A stretch of DNA of 64,000 nt, taken from Microcosmobacter mediterraneus. GTDB taxonomy: Bacteria; Bacteroidota; Bacteroidia; Flavobacteriales; Flavobacteriaceae. The stretch spans positions 124,001 to 188,000 of the forward strand of contig NZ_JAVRIA010000002.1 of the NCBI RefSeq assembly GCF_031846265.1. The letters run 5' to 3'. Of this stretch, positions 1 through 8,887 are shown one piece after another. The position numbers and the translations under genes were made by a program. Positions within the stretch are counted from its first letter, which is position 1. Every line of letters starts with the position of its first letter. The notes under the pieces are model-generated. The model was not told the DNA's origin. It ran no database searches and worked only from the letters and a program-made list of their open reading frames with translations.

Positions 1-769
1 ACGTGAGGCCAATTTTTTCATAACCATCGTTACCTAATGCAGTGTAAATATTTCCACCCATTTCAGCATCTGTAGTTTTAGTAAGGATATTGATTGTTCC
101 ACCAACTGATGGTACAGCAATTTTAGCAGCACCTAATCCTCTTTGAACTTGCATAGAGCTCGTTACATCACCTAATCCAGCCCAGTTACTCCAGAAAACA
201 CGACCGTTTTCCATATCGTTAACTGGCACACCGTTAATCATTACAGCAACATTTTCTGAGTTAAATCCTCTTAGGTTTATACGTCCATCTCCATATCCTC
301 CACCTTGTCTGGTTGCATAAACTCCTGGTGTAGATTTTAAAATTTCTGGAAATTCTTGAGACCCTAATTTAAGCTGAATTTCTTCTGCTTTAACCGTTGA
401 TACAGCTACAGGTGTTTTTCGGTCCACTGCTACAGATGCAATAATCTGTACCTCAGCTAATCCTATATCACTAGCATCTAATATAATTGTTCCTAAATCC
501 TGATCTCCTGAGAATGCAACAGTCTTTGTAGCATAACCTACAAATGAAATGACAATTTCTCCTGAAGAGGCTTGAGTTTCGAAAGAAAAATTTCCGTCGA
601 AATCAGTTGTTGTACCGTTTGAAGTACCCTTTTCAATAATGTTTGCACCTGGTAAAGCTTCTTTAAAGTCAGAGCCTATGACATTACCCTTGATTGTGCT
701 TTGAGATAACGCTACTGTACAGGATAAAACTGTAACAATAACCGTTAAAAATTTGGTTAATCGATTCAT
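1..769 (-). CDS. TonB-dependent receptor, N-terminal part (cut by window start)
   Basis: This is the N-terminal 256 residues of an outer-membrane TonB-dependent receptor; the gene continues past base 1. The start is ATG at 769, followed by a signal peptide ending near VALSQ. Next comes a carboxypeptidase-regulatory-like beta-sandwich (about residues 25-105, with GTTTDFDGNFSF), then the start of the plug domain with TPGVYATRQGGGYGDGRINL and a VPVNDMENGRVFWSNW stretch. This architecture is typical of Bacteroidota receptors for oligomers, siderophores or vitamins; the substrate cannot be told. It has its own upstream gap of 159 bases after pgi, with a TATTTTTG -7-like box (799-806 on the minus strand) and an inverted repeat. 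It is probably transcribed separately from pgi. Confidence 0.9.
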   Translation of the reverse strand, partial: MNRLTKFLTVIVTVLSCTVALSQSTIKGNVIGSDFKEALPGANIIEKGTSNGTTTDFDGNFSFETQASSGEIVISFVGYATKTVAFSGDQDLGTIILDASDIGLAEVQIIASVAVDRKTPVAVSTVKAEEIQLKLGSQEFPEILKSTPGVYATRQGGGYGDGRINLRGFNSENVAVMINGVPVNDMENGRVFWSNWAGLGDVTSSMQVQRGLGAAKIAVPSVGGTINILTKTTDAEMGGNIYTALGNDGYEKIGLT

Positions 770-821
770 TTAAAAATAAAAATTGGTTTAATTCGAGGCA
801 AAAATACACTATAACATCTGG

Positions 822-842
822 TTAACATTAACCAAATGTTAA
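822..842. repeat. inverted repeat upstream of TonB receptor
   Basis: Perfect 8-base arms TTAACATT (822-829) and AATGTTAA (835-842) are separated by 5 bases. They lie just upstream of a TAnnTTTG-type -7 box (799-806, minus strand) for the receptor gene starting at 769. The position fits an operator or a -33-region element. The sequence also continues rich in TTAAC words. No bound regulator is known from the sequence. Confidence 0.4.
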
Positions 843-928
843 GTATTTCTTAACAAAATCATAGAAGTTAAAAACAACCTTGTTAACAATAGATTATTTT
901 CAGTGTAAGGTTAACGATTTATCAATCT

Positions 929-2575
929 TTAACTTAATTTTTTGTAATGTTTTAAAAGATTTTGTGTGGATTTATCATGATTAATAAAAGTGCTATCTCC
1001 TTGTATTTCTTGAAGAATTGTTTTTGCAAGTTGCTTCCCTAATTCAACTCCAAATTGATCGTAACTAAATATATTCCAAATAACTCCTTCAATAAATATT
1101 TTGTGCTCATACATGGCTATTAACTTTCCAAGACTACGAGGTGTTAACTGATCTATTAAAAAAGTAGTAGTTGGTTTATTACCTTCGAAAACTTTGAATG
1201 AGATTAATTTTTTCATTTTAGATTTTGATAAACCTTGTTGTTCTAATTCTGAAATTACTACGTCTTTATTTTTACCATTCATTAAAGCCTCTGTCTGAGC
1301 AAAAAAATTAGACATTAATTTATCATGATGCTCTTTATTTCCGTGTAATGATTTAGAAAAACCAATAAAATCGGCAGGTATTAATTTAGTACCTTGATGT
1401 ATTAACTGAAAAAAAGCATGCTGAGAATTAGTGCCTGGCTCTCCCCAAATTATAGTACCTGATTGATAATCTAAAGTATGACCTTCTCTATCAACACTTT
1501 TACCATTACTTTCCATTATACCTTGTTGAAGATAGGTTGCAAATTGGTTTAAATACTGGGAATATGAAATAACTGCTTGACTTTCTGCTTTAAAAAAGTT
1601 GTTGTACCAAACACTTAAAAGTGCAGACAAGACTGGAATATTGTTTTTGAAATTAGTGTCTTTGAAATGCAAGTCCATCTCGTGAGCACCTTCTAACATG
1701 TCTTCAAAATAATTGTAACCTAATGCTAAACTAATAGTTAAACCAACTGCACTCCATAACGAAAAACGCCCTCCAACCCAATTCCACATCGGAAAAATAT
1801 TTGATTTTTCAATACCAAACTCTTCAACCTTCGCTATGTTTGTAGATACAGCTACAAAATGCTTACCTACTGCTTCTTTTGGCATAGATTTTAAAAACCA
1901 CTCTCTTATTGAATTTGCATTAGATAGTGTTTCTTGTGTTGTAAAGGTCTTTGAAACAACAACAAATAATGTAGTTTTTGGATTAAGATTCTTAACTACT
2001 TCATTAAAATGATCACCATCTACATTACTTACAAAATGTGTATTGAGATGATTTTTATAAAATTGAAGTGCATCTACAACCATAGCAGGACCAAGATCTG
2101 ATCCGCCAATACCTATATTTACAACATCAGTAAATTGATTATCAGAATATGTTTTTTTCTCTCCAGATATAATAGCATTAGAAAAAGCCTTAATACTTTC
2201 TTTTACTTTATAAACTTCGGGTATTATATTTTTACCGTCAACAGTAACTGTTGCATCTTTAGTAGCTCTTAATGCTGTGTGGAGTACTGCTCTGTTTTCG
2301 GTTTCATTGATAACGTCTCCTCTAAAATATTTTGAAATACTCCCTTTTAAATCAACTTCATCTGCCAATTCTAAAAGAAGATTTAGTGTTTCTGTAGTCA
2401 TTCTGTTTTTAGAAAAATCTACATAAAAATCCTGCCACGAAACTGATAGTTCATCTGCTCTTAACGCATCATGCTTAAAAAGATCTTTAAGATGTTTATC
2501 TTTTATAGTATTAAAATGATCTGAGAGTTTTGACCACGATTTTGTAGTGGTAGGATTAGTTGCTTTTAATGCCAT
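929..2575 (-). CDS. pgi: glucose-6-phosphate isomerase
   Basis: Interconverts glucose 6-phosphate and fructose 6-phosphate in the cytoplasm (glycolysis and gluconeogenesis). The 548 residues are the usual length for the large PGI family. Two SIS domains are visible: GIGGSDLGPAMVVDAL near residue 153 and FVVVSKTFTTQETLSNA near 205. The signature NWVGGRFSLWSAVGL follows near 266, then the catalytic Glu region (MESNGKSVDREG) and the C-terminal signature WNIFSYDQFGVELGKQLAK. It starts with ATG 2 bases after the stop of the upstream M23 peptidase gene, so the two are probably co-transcribed although unrelated in function. Nothing unusual was seen. Confidence 0.97.
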   Translation of the reverse strand: MALKATNPTTTKSWSKLSDHFNTIKDKHLKDLFKHDALRADELSVSWQDFYVDFSKNRMTTETLNLLLELADEVDLKGSISKYFRGDVINETENRAVLHTALRATKDATVTVDGKNIIPEVYKVKESIKAFSNAIISGEKKTYSDNQFTDVVNIGIGGSDLGPAMVVDALQFYKNHLNTHFVSNVDGDHFNEVVKNLNPKTTLFVVVSKTFTTQETLSNANSIREWFLKSMPKEAVGKHFVAVSTNIAKVEEFGIEKSNIFPMWNWVGGRFSLWSAVGLTISLALGYNYFEDMLEGAHEMDLHFKDTNFKNNIPVLSALLSVWYNNFFKAESQAVISYSQYLNQFATYLQQGIMESNGKSVDREGHTLDYQSGTIIWGEPGTNSQHAFFQLIHQGTKLIPADFIGFSKSLHGNKEHHDKLMSNFFAQTEALMNGKNKDVVISELEQQGLSKSKMKKLISFKVFEGNKPTTTFLIDQLTPRSLGKLIAMYEHKIFIEGVIWNIFSYDQFGVELGKQLAKTILQEIQGDSTFINHDKSTQNLLKHYKKLS

Positions 2576-2577
2576 TT

Positions 2578-3864
2578 TTATAATACTTGATTTATTGTAG
2601 GATGGTCGTCGTCTGTTTCAAATTCTGGAAACTGAATATTATCCAGTCGTTCTTTAACTGGCTTAATAAATTCTAAATACTTTGTTTTTAAACTATCTGA
2701 TATTGGCTCTGCTTCTGGTAATTTTTGTTTAAATGGATCTACCTGTTTACCATTCTTCCAAAAACGATAACACACATGTGGTCCACCTGTATTCCCTGTC
2801 ATACCTATTAAACCAATAACATCACCTTGTTTAACATAGTCTCCTTTCTTTACAAGGCGCTTGCTCATATGTAAATACTGTGTACTGTAAGTTGCATTAT
2901 GCCTAATCTTTACATATTTACCATTACCTCCTCTTCGAGTAGACTCTGTAACAGTTCCGTTTGCGGTTGCTAGAATCGGTGTGCCAACTGGTGCCGCAAA
3001 ATCTGTTCCTTTATGAGGTCTTCGTTTATAACCATAATAAGCAATGCGTCTATTAAGATTATAACGTGAAGAAATTCTACTAAACTGAACTGGTGCCTTT
3101 AAAAATGCTCGTCTTAAATTCTTGGCTTCTTCCGTAAAATAATCTTTTAAGTTTTTTAAAGAATCTGTTTCAAATTCAAAGGCATAAAATGGTTCTCGAT
3201 TGTGTTCAAAATATACTGCTTTAATTTCATGGACTCCTGTGTATACAGTATCGTCTATATACTTATCTGTGTAGATTACTTTAAACTTATCTCCTGGTTG
3301 TAATCGATTAAAATCTATAGTCCAAGCATAAATTTCATCAGCCATTTTATAGGCTAATCTTGGACTTAGCCCTTTTTTGATCATAAGTTCAGAAATACCA
3401 CTTCCTTTTGGAATTGTTCCTGTTGCTGTACGTTCAATATATTTTATAGGCTTTTTACTTCTGTAAGCTTCTATAGAATCTTGAAAATTTATAACAACAT
3501 AATCCTCTAAATTAGGCTGATAAATAAAACATTTGGCTTGTTCTAAACTGTCTTTTGAGCACAATAATGTATAAGGTTTACCTATTTGTAGTTCTCTACT
3601 AATATCAAACGAATCTTTTGCTTTCTCGGCAATCTGAAAAATTTGTGGATAGCCTATATTATTACGCTCTAGTATTTCACCAAAGCTATCTCCTTTTCTT
3701 ATTGTATCTTTTTTAACAACAAATTCATCTAGATTAAAACCAAACTCTTTATCTTCTGGTTTTTCTTTGAGTTCTGTTGTTATGTTATCTAATTCTATTG
3801 GTTTGTCTTTCTTGCAGTTCGTCAACACAAGACTTAGGCAAATTAGTACAGCTAATTTTTTCAA
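2578..3864 (-). CDS. M23 family peptidoglycan endopeptidase, lipoprotein
   Basis: Probable envelope lipoprotein (428 aa) cutting peptidoglycan cross-links. The N-terminus has a lipobox (LTNC, Cys17). A LysM/OapA-like segment (about 50-110, DTIRKGDSFGEILERNNIG) and a second similar segment (about 145-200, GTIPKGSGISELMIKKGLS) precede the M23 LytM domain (about 280-385). Zinc and catalytic motifs are HKGTDFA (HxxxD), YLHMSK, and GPHVCYRFWKNGKQVDP. The usual HxH is here HxC, so the third zinc ligand would be Cys or lie elsewhere. I recall this CYRFWKNG variant in other Bacteroidota, so it may be a subfamily trait rather than decay. It is followed by pgi after 2 bases and preceded by the dioxygenase gene 24 bases away. 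Confidence 0.9.
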   Translation of the reverse strand: MKKLAVLICLSLVLTNCKKDKPIELDNITTELKEKPEDKEFGFNLDEFVVKKDTIRKGDSFGEILERNNIGYPQIFQIAEKAKDSFDISRELQIGKPYTLLCSKDSLEQAKCFIYQPNLEDYVVINFQDSIEAYRSKKPIKYIERTATGTIPKGSGISELMIKKGLSPRLAYKMADEIYAWTIDFNRLQPGDKFKVIYTDKYIDDTVYTGVHEIKAVYFEHNREPFYAFEFETDSLKNLKDYFTEEAKNLRRAFLKAPVQFSRISSRYNLNRRIAYYGYKRRPHKGTDFAAPVGTPILATANGTVTESTRRGGNGKYVKIRHNATYSTQYLHMSKRLVKKGDYVKQGDVIGLIGMTGNTGGPHVCYRFWKNGKQVDPFKQKLPEAEPISDSLKTKYLEFIKPVKERLDNIQFPEFETDDDHPTINQVL

Positions 3865-3888
3865 TTTTTTGGTTATTGTTAGTTGCTA

Positions 3889-4821
3889 TTAATGGTTTGT
3901 TCCCCAATTTTTAAGTTCGTCCTCACTCCAAAGTTCAGGGAAAAATATTCGTCTTTGATATTTTGGATGCATATACTTTTTCCAGTCACTCCCTCCTGTG
4001 GCTTCTCCATCACCTAATCCGCTTTCAATATAATGCTTTGCTGCATTATAATGTGCCATTACCCAAGTAACATTTACAGTATAATCGTAATGCCTCATGG
4101 CTGTAATAAGGTCTTTATCTTCTCTATCTTTTTTTGGAAGTTCCTTAAAACGAGACCAAAGATTCTTGGTATTGTAATTTTTCATGAATCTTAAAAAATC
4201 ATCTTTATAGCGTGCTTCAAAATTAATTAAAAGTGTAGATTTCTTTCCTGTTGAATGATCTTTACCTGCAGCTTGCCAATAAAGATGTTCAAAAGCATTT
4301 ATAAAAGGTGTTTCTCTATTAATTGTTGATCTAAACCTATAGTCAATGAGGTTTATTAATTCTGTTGAGGCAAACTCTATAAATCTATATTGTGCACTTT
4401 GAAAACCACTTGCTGGAGTGAGCGTATATCTAAATTTCATGTATTGCTCTACTTCCATACCTTCTCTCATAATATTGAACGAGGTTGTGAGCATATCAAA
4501 ATAACGACTAATGCGCATTATTTTACTTTCGAAAAATTCGGCATTTAATTGCTTAGCATTTGCAATCTGATCTATTTCCCACAAAATCATCTTAAAAATT
4601 AACTCGTTAATTTGATGATAGGTGATAAACACCATTTCATCTGGCAATGTTGTGCGTTGAATTTGAAGGTTTAGAAGTGCATCTGTTTGAATATAATCCC
4701 AATAGGTAATAGGCTTACTGTAAAGTAAGCCGTATAAATGGTCGTCAGTATCTTGGTCTATTTTAGTGTATTTCTCTTGAAGAGATTTAATAATGTCGTC
4801 GTAATTTGGCTGGTTTGGCAT
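3889..4821 (-). CDS. kynA: tryptophan 2,3-dioxygenase family protein
   Basis: Haem enzyme opening the indole ring of L-tryptophan to N-formylkynurenine, the first step of the kynurenine pathway. The 310-residue length and the motif FITYHQINELIFKMILWEI near residue 65 are typical of the family. Further matches are an Arg-rich substrate segment (YRFRSTINRETPF) and WVMAHYNAAKHYI near 255, which should carry the proximal haem His, followed by a Gly-rich GDGEATGGSDW loop. ATG start; it lies 6 bases downstream of the DUF3108 gene. The other kynurenine genes are not in this window, so catabolic versus NAD-biosynthetic use is open. Confidence 0.9.
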   Translation of the reverse strand: MPNQPNYDDIIKSLQEKYTKIDQDTDDHLYGLLYSKPITYWDYIQTDALLNLQIQRTTLPDEMVFITYHQINELIFKMILWEIDQIANAKQLNAEFFESKIMRISRYFDMLTTSFNIMREGMEVEQYMKFRYTLTPASGFQSAQYRFIEFASTELINLIDYRFRSTINRETPFINAFEHLYWQAAGKDHSTGKKSTLLINFEARYKDDFLRFMKNYNTKNLWSRFKELPKKDREDKDLITAMRHYDYTVNVTWVMAHYNAAKHYIESGLGDGEATGGSDWKKYMHPKYQRRIFFPELWSEDELKNWGTNH

Positions 4822-4827
4822 AATATT

Positions 4828-5622
4828 TTAATCATCAAAAATTAGCGGCAAATAATGTTTAAGACCTTTGTAAGACACTAAATCTGCGCGTAATGATCCT
4901 ACAGCTAAATCTGCTTTTATTTTTAAAGGTATTTTATTCTTGTCTTCACTTACCCATAGAGTTAAACTCTCTTCTTCTTTAAAAACTCTACCAGCCATAA
5001 CATAAGGTCTAAACTTAAGTGCTTTAACTTTTACATTTGTTCCGTTAAGCGTTACTTTAACGGTCTCTTTCCCAAGGTATTTTAATTTGAAGCCATAGTT
5101 TTCTTCATCAAAAAACATGTTAGTTGTAATTTCATCACCTATTCTTAGTTTTGAAATATCTATGCTATTTCTTAAATAATAATACATGGAAACCATGTCT
5201 TGAACATTATTTTCAGTATCAATGACTTTTTGCTTCTTGTGCTTTTTATTATTAACGTAAGCCTTATTTTGATTGTGGTCAAATTTTATTTCAATATCTT
5301 TTGTATGACCACCTTCATTGATTTTTCTAATAAACTTATATGGTAAACCGCTCGTTTTATCAAAATAGGTTTCGTAACGGTCTTTAACTTTAAAAAACCA
5401 CTTTATTGCTCCTGTTGTCTTACCTTTTCCTATAACATGATAAACAGGTTTACCATTAATCATGTCATTTTTTACGTGTAGTGTTGCTTCACCAGCTTTT
5501 AAAAAACCACTATAGCTCATTCTAAATTCAAACCACTCTCCATCTTGAAAGGCAGGTTCTTGCTGAGCATTTAAAGTAAAAATACTTAGCACAAAGGACA
5601 TAATAATTACTATCTTTTTCAT
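4828..5622 (-). CDS. DUF3108 domain secreted protein
   Basis: A 264-residue protein with an N-terminal signal peptide (MKKIVIIMSFVLSIFTLNAQ), so exported to the periplasm or outer membrane. The rest fits DUF3108: FRMSYSGFLKAGEATLHV at the start, a central DRYETYFDKTSGLPYKFIRK and a late GRVFKEEESLTLWVSEDKN segment, all beta-rich. The molecular role of this family is not established to my knowledge. It leads a run of minus-strand genes with kynA 6 bases downstream. A TAnnTTTG-like box (5677-5684, minus strand) sits upstream in the 117-base gap but lacks a clear -33 partner. Confidence 0.85.
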   Translation of the reverse strand: MKKIVIIMSFVLSIFTLNAQQEPAFQDGEWFEFRMSYSGFLKAGEATLHVKNDMINGKPVYHVIGKGKTTGAIKWFFKVKDRYETYFDKTSGLPYKFIRKINEGGHTKDIEIKFDHNQNKAYVNNKKHKKQKVIDTENNVQDMVSMYYYLRNSIDISKLRIGDEITTNMFFDEENYGFKLKYLGKETVKVTLNGTNVKVKALKFRPYVMAGRVFKEEESLTLWVSEDKNKIPLKIKADLAVGSLRADLVSYKGLKHYLPLIFDD

Positions 5623-5739
5623 AAGCTCTAATAATCGTAAATTGAGGTTGTATAGCTAGATTTACAATTACTATTCCAAAAATATAAAGAAGACTTAGAA
5701 ACCTTCTAAAAAAAACCTAAAATTTACAGGAAATTATAT

Positions 5740-8163
5740 TTATAAATTATAATGCAATGATAATATTAGATTTCTACCTGGAGCAGAAATACCTGAAGAG
5801 TACGTTCTGTACCTTTGATCTGTTATGTTTTCTAGTGCTGCAGTTACTGAAAATTGATCATTAAGCTGATACGAAGACCTTATATTAAGCGTATACCAAG
5901 ATGGTGAATAAGGATTTCCGTTGGCATCTTCAGCATATAAATAGGCTTTGTTTTGTTCAGAAGGTGCTAGTTGATTAAATGATAGCTCTCCATTATATTG
6001 TGCAAAAGCATCAATATTTAGCCTGTTCTTGTTCCAAATAATATGTGTTGAGCCAAATGCTGGAGCTACATGTCTTACAGGAACCTCAACACCATTTTCA
6101 TCCTCTTCTGTACCTCCAATAATATTGTACTGAGATCTTAATTTTGTTAGGTCTGATAATTTCACCTCTATGGCAGCTTCAAAACCATAAATCCATGTCT
6201 TGGATGCATTTTGAATGGCTTGTACATTACTTAACTCTCCATTATAGATTATCTGAGTTTCACCATTAAGGTTAAAATCTCTTCTAATTAATGCATTATC
6301 TAAAAAGGTGTAATATGTATTAAAATCAAGTTTTACTGTATTTAAATTTAATTGCAGTCCTAAATCTCCTCCAACAGAATATTCGGGTCTTAAGTCGTCG
6401 TTAGGCACTACCACAGAACCAGGTTCTGAATCAAAAACCTTCCCAATATCATCAATATTTGGTGCTCTAAATGCCGTTGATAAATTAAATTTCCATTGCA
6501 TTATTTTACTTGGAAGCCAAGTAAAACCTGCACTTCCTGTTAAAGCACCTGTATTGAGTTTAGCTTCATTAAATGGAAGATTTAAAAACTGGTTATCAAA
6601 GGTGAAATCTGAGTTAGTTGTAACTTGATTATAACGTAAGCCTGTTTGAAATACAAACTTTAAATTTGGCTTATATTTATAGTTAGCATAGGCTGCTAAA
6701 GACTGCCAAGTGGAACCATCTGGATAACGTGACACTGTTAATTCTGTGTTGTTTGACGTAATATCTTCAATTAATCCTTGTGAGGAAACTCTATTGAAAA
6801 TATACTCTATCCCATAAAATAGAATAGATTTTTTAGAGAGTTGTTTTTCTAAATCAATGTTAAAGGAGTATGCATCTAAACTCTCTTGTGTTCTATTTCT
6901 AAGAGTAGATTGAAAATCTCTATCGCTTCTACTTTCTTTAAAATTCTGATATGCCATTGTAGCTTTTATTTTATCATAGAAGTTAGATCTGCTACTTACT
7001 TTAGTAACTTGAAGGTTAGACATAAGCCATTGTTGAGGACCATAATTCCATTCGGCTGAGCGCAAGGTGTTTCCGTTATCTAATATAAGCCTATCGTATC
7101 TAGGAAAATCTGAAGTTTTAGTGAAAAAAAATCCAAAATCGAAGTTTAAATTATCTATAGGTTCATATCGTATTTTTTGCATTATATTAAACTGACTGTA
7201 CCCAGTAGGTTTCTGAATGTTAGGTTCTGAATTTTCTACAACTGTATCAATACCATTTAACGTAGCTATATACTCAGGTCTTAGATATTCTTCTGGGCCA
7301 TGATTACCCATTCTTAGGTCATTAAAATCTGTAAAACTAACACTCGATAGAAAAGCCCATTTTTTATAGCCTAAATTAAAGTCTACATGTGCTGTCTTTT
7401 CAAAATTAGCTGAAGCGTATCTTATTGTGGAATTAGTATTAAAATACAACGAATCTTTATACGATAATTGTGGTCGCTTTGTGTAAAAACTCATAACGCC
7501 ACCAATAGCATCACTACCATAAACCACTGAGCCAGAGCCTAAGGTAATTTCAGTATTATTAATACTAAATGGATCTATAGAAATCACATTCTGTAAATTG
7601 CCACCTCTAAAAATAGCGTTATTCATCCGAACACCATCAACACTAATGAGCAATCTATTAGTTGAGAACCCTCTAATTATTGGGCTTCCTCCACCTAATT
7701 GACTTTTTTGTATATACACATTTCCCGTTCCTAGTAGTGCATCTGCACTGGTTTGAGGATTAGCTAACCTAATATCTTCTGCGTTTAAACTTATAATACG
7801 TTGTGGAATATCTTTGTTGTCTTGTTCAAATTTTGATGCTGATACAACTACTTGATCTAAGCCTTCTACTTTTAACTCTAAATAAACCGTATTATCATTA
7901 GTAATAATCTGACTTTTGGTGATATTTACTTTTTTGTAAAGTATATTTTGAAAATAGATAATTTCATTAATATCAAAAGCATCAATGGATGCATTTCCAA
8001 TTATATCAGTGCTTGTGCTCTTATTTTTATTGATATTGTATAAGACAACTCCTGCTATAGGTTCATTAGTTCCTTTTTCTAGAACTGTAATGACTTGCGC
8101 ATTCACAGAAAAAGAAATGAATACAAAGAAGACAAAAAGGAAACTACATACTCTCAAACCCAT
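5740..8163 (-). CDS. TonB-dependent outer-membrane receptor
   Basis: An 807-residue outer-membrane transporter. It has a signal peptide (VFISFSVNAQ), a short carboxypeptidase-regulatory-like domain (about 22-110), and a plug with GGGSPIIRGFSTNRLLISVD and GVRMNNAIFRGGN. A beta-barrel of about 580 residues follows, ending with RYRTYSSGISAPGRNLILSL and a terminal hydrophobic residue pattern (HYNL). The plug and barrel resemble haem or metal receptors of the CirA/BtuB class, but no substrate-specific motif was recognised. The start ATG directly follows the recO stop (TAGATG), so it is likely translated from a recO-TonB transcript. Confidence 0.93.
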   Translation of the reverse strand: MGLRVCSFLFVFFVFISFSVNAQVITVLEKGTNEPIAGVVLYNINKNKSTSTDIIGNASIDAFDINEIIYFQNILYKKVNITKSQIITNDNTVYLELKVEGLDQVVVSASKFEQDNKDIPQRIISLNAEDIRLANPQTSADALLGTGNVYIQKSQLGGGSPIIRGFSTNRLLISVDGVRMNNAIFRGGNLQNVISIDPFSINNTEITLGSGSVVYGSDAIGGVMSFYTKRPQLSYKDSLYFNTNSTIRYASANFEKTAHVDFNLGYKKWAFLSSVSFTDFNDLRMGNHGPEEYLRPEYIATLNGIDTVVENSEPNIQKPTGYSQFNIMQKIRYEPIDNLNFDFGFFFTKTSDFPRYDRLILDNGNTLRSAEWNYGPQQWLMSNLQVTKVSSRSNFYDKIKATMAYQNFKESRSDRDFQSTLRNRTQESLDAYSFNIDLEKQLSKKSILFYGIEYIFNRVSSQGLIEDITSNNTELTVSRYPDGSTWQSLAAYANYKYKPNLKFVFQTGLRYNQVTTNSDFTFDNQFLNLPFNEAKLNTGALTGSAGFTWLPSKIMQWKFNLSTAFRAPNIDDIGKVFDSEPGSVVVPNDDLRPEYSVGGDLGLQLNLNTVKLDFNTYYTFLDNALIRRDFNLNGETQIIYNGELSNVQAIQNASKTWIYGFEAAIEVKLSDLTKLRSQYNIIGGTEEDENGVEVPVRHVAPAFGSTHIIWNKNRLNIDAFAQYNGELSFNQLAPSEQNKAYLYAEDANGNPYSPSWYTLNIRSSYQLNDQFSVTAALENITDQRYRTYSSGISAPGRNLILSLHYNL

Positions 8164-8883
8164 CTAACTAAACACCTTATTTAATACCTCTAATGATTTT
8201 GGCTGCTTAAAATCGCCCAAATGTAATTCAAAATACAACAATAACATACTTAAAAAAGAATGTCTTTGATTTGAATTTAGTTTAATAGTCTTTACTGTAT
8301 CAAAATTTGTGCCTTTTAAAGCATATAACACTGTTAAATCTTTGCCATTTATTGTATAATTATCATATTTAACATCTGAAAAAGTACCACTACTAAGATT
8401 AAAATAAGGTAATTTATGCTGTGAAAATTTTGGATAAAACCCTAAATATTTTGTGAAATTAAGAAGAAATAAAAGGTGAAAATTTGAAAAATCATTATCA
8501 TGATCCAACCACTGAAAAGAGGTTTCTAAATATTCAAATAACTGTGCGTTGGGTTCTTCTTCTTTTAAGGTTGACGTTAAAACCTCTGATAAAAACATAG
8601 CAATAGCTCCTTTATAAATATTGGTGTTTAAAGAGTGATACACCTTATTAATTTTTACTTCTCTTACATTGTGTAGGTTTTGATTTGGTCTCAGACTAGA
8701 CTCTATTGTTAATAATCCTAAGGGTTGAAATAAGGATACTCTCACATTTCCTTTTTTACGTTTTAAAATATTTTTTGCGAAAAATGAAACTAGGCCTTTC
8801 TGTTTACTATAGCATTTGAAGATTAAATCGTTGTCACCATACTTTAGTTTGGATAAAACAATGACATCTAAAGATTGTAACAT
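8164..8883 (-). CDS. recO: DNA repair protein RecO
   Basis: Recombination mediator that helps RecA load onto SSB-coated DNA together with RecR. The 239 residues fit the family. The N-terminal OB fold begins LDVIVLSKLKYGDNDLIFKCYSK with a KGLVSFFAKN strand, and the C-terminal all-helical domain begins near residue 85 (KGAIAMFLSEVLTSTLKEEE). The zinc-finger cysteines found in some RecO proteins are absent, as is common in Bacteroidota. It lies between the porZ-like gene (4 bases upstream of its ATG) and a TonB receptor immediately downstream. Confidence 0.9.
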   Translation of the reverse strand: MLQSLDVIVLSKLKYGDNDLIFKCYSKQKGLVSFFAKNILKRKKGNVRVSLFQPLGLLTIESSLRPNQNLHNVREVKINKVYHSLNTNIYKGAIAMFLSEVLTSTLKEEEPNAQLFEYLETSFQWLDHDNDFSNFHLLFLLNFTKYLGFYPKFSQHKLPYFNLSSGTFSDVKYDNYTINGKDLTVLYALKGTNFDTVKTIKLNSNQRHSFLSMLLLYFELHLGDFKQPKSLEVLNKVFS

Positions 8884-8887
8884 GGTA

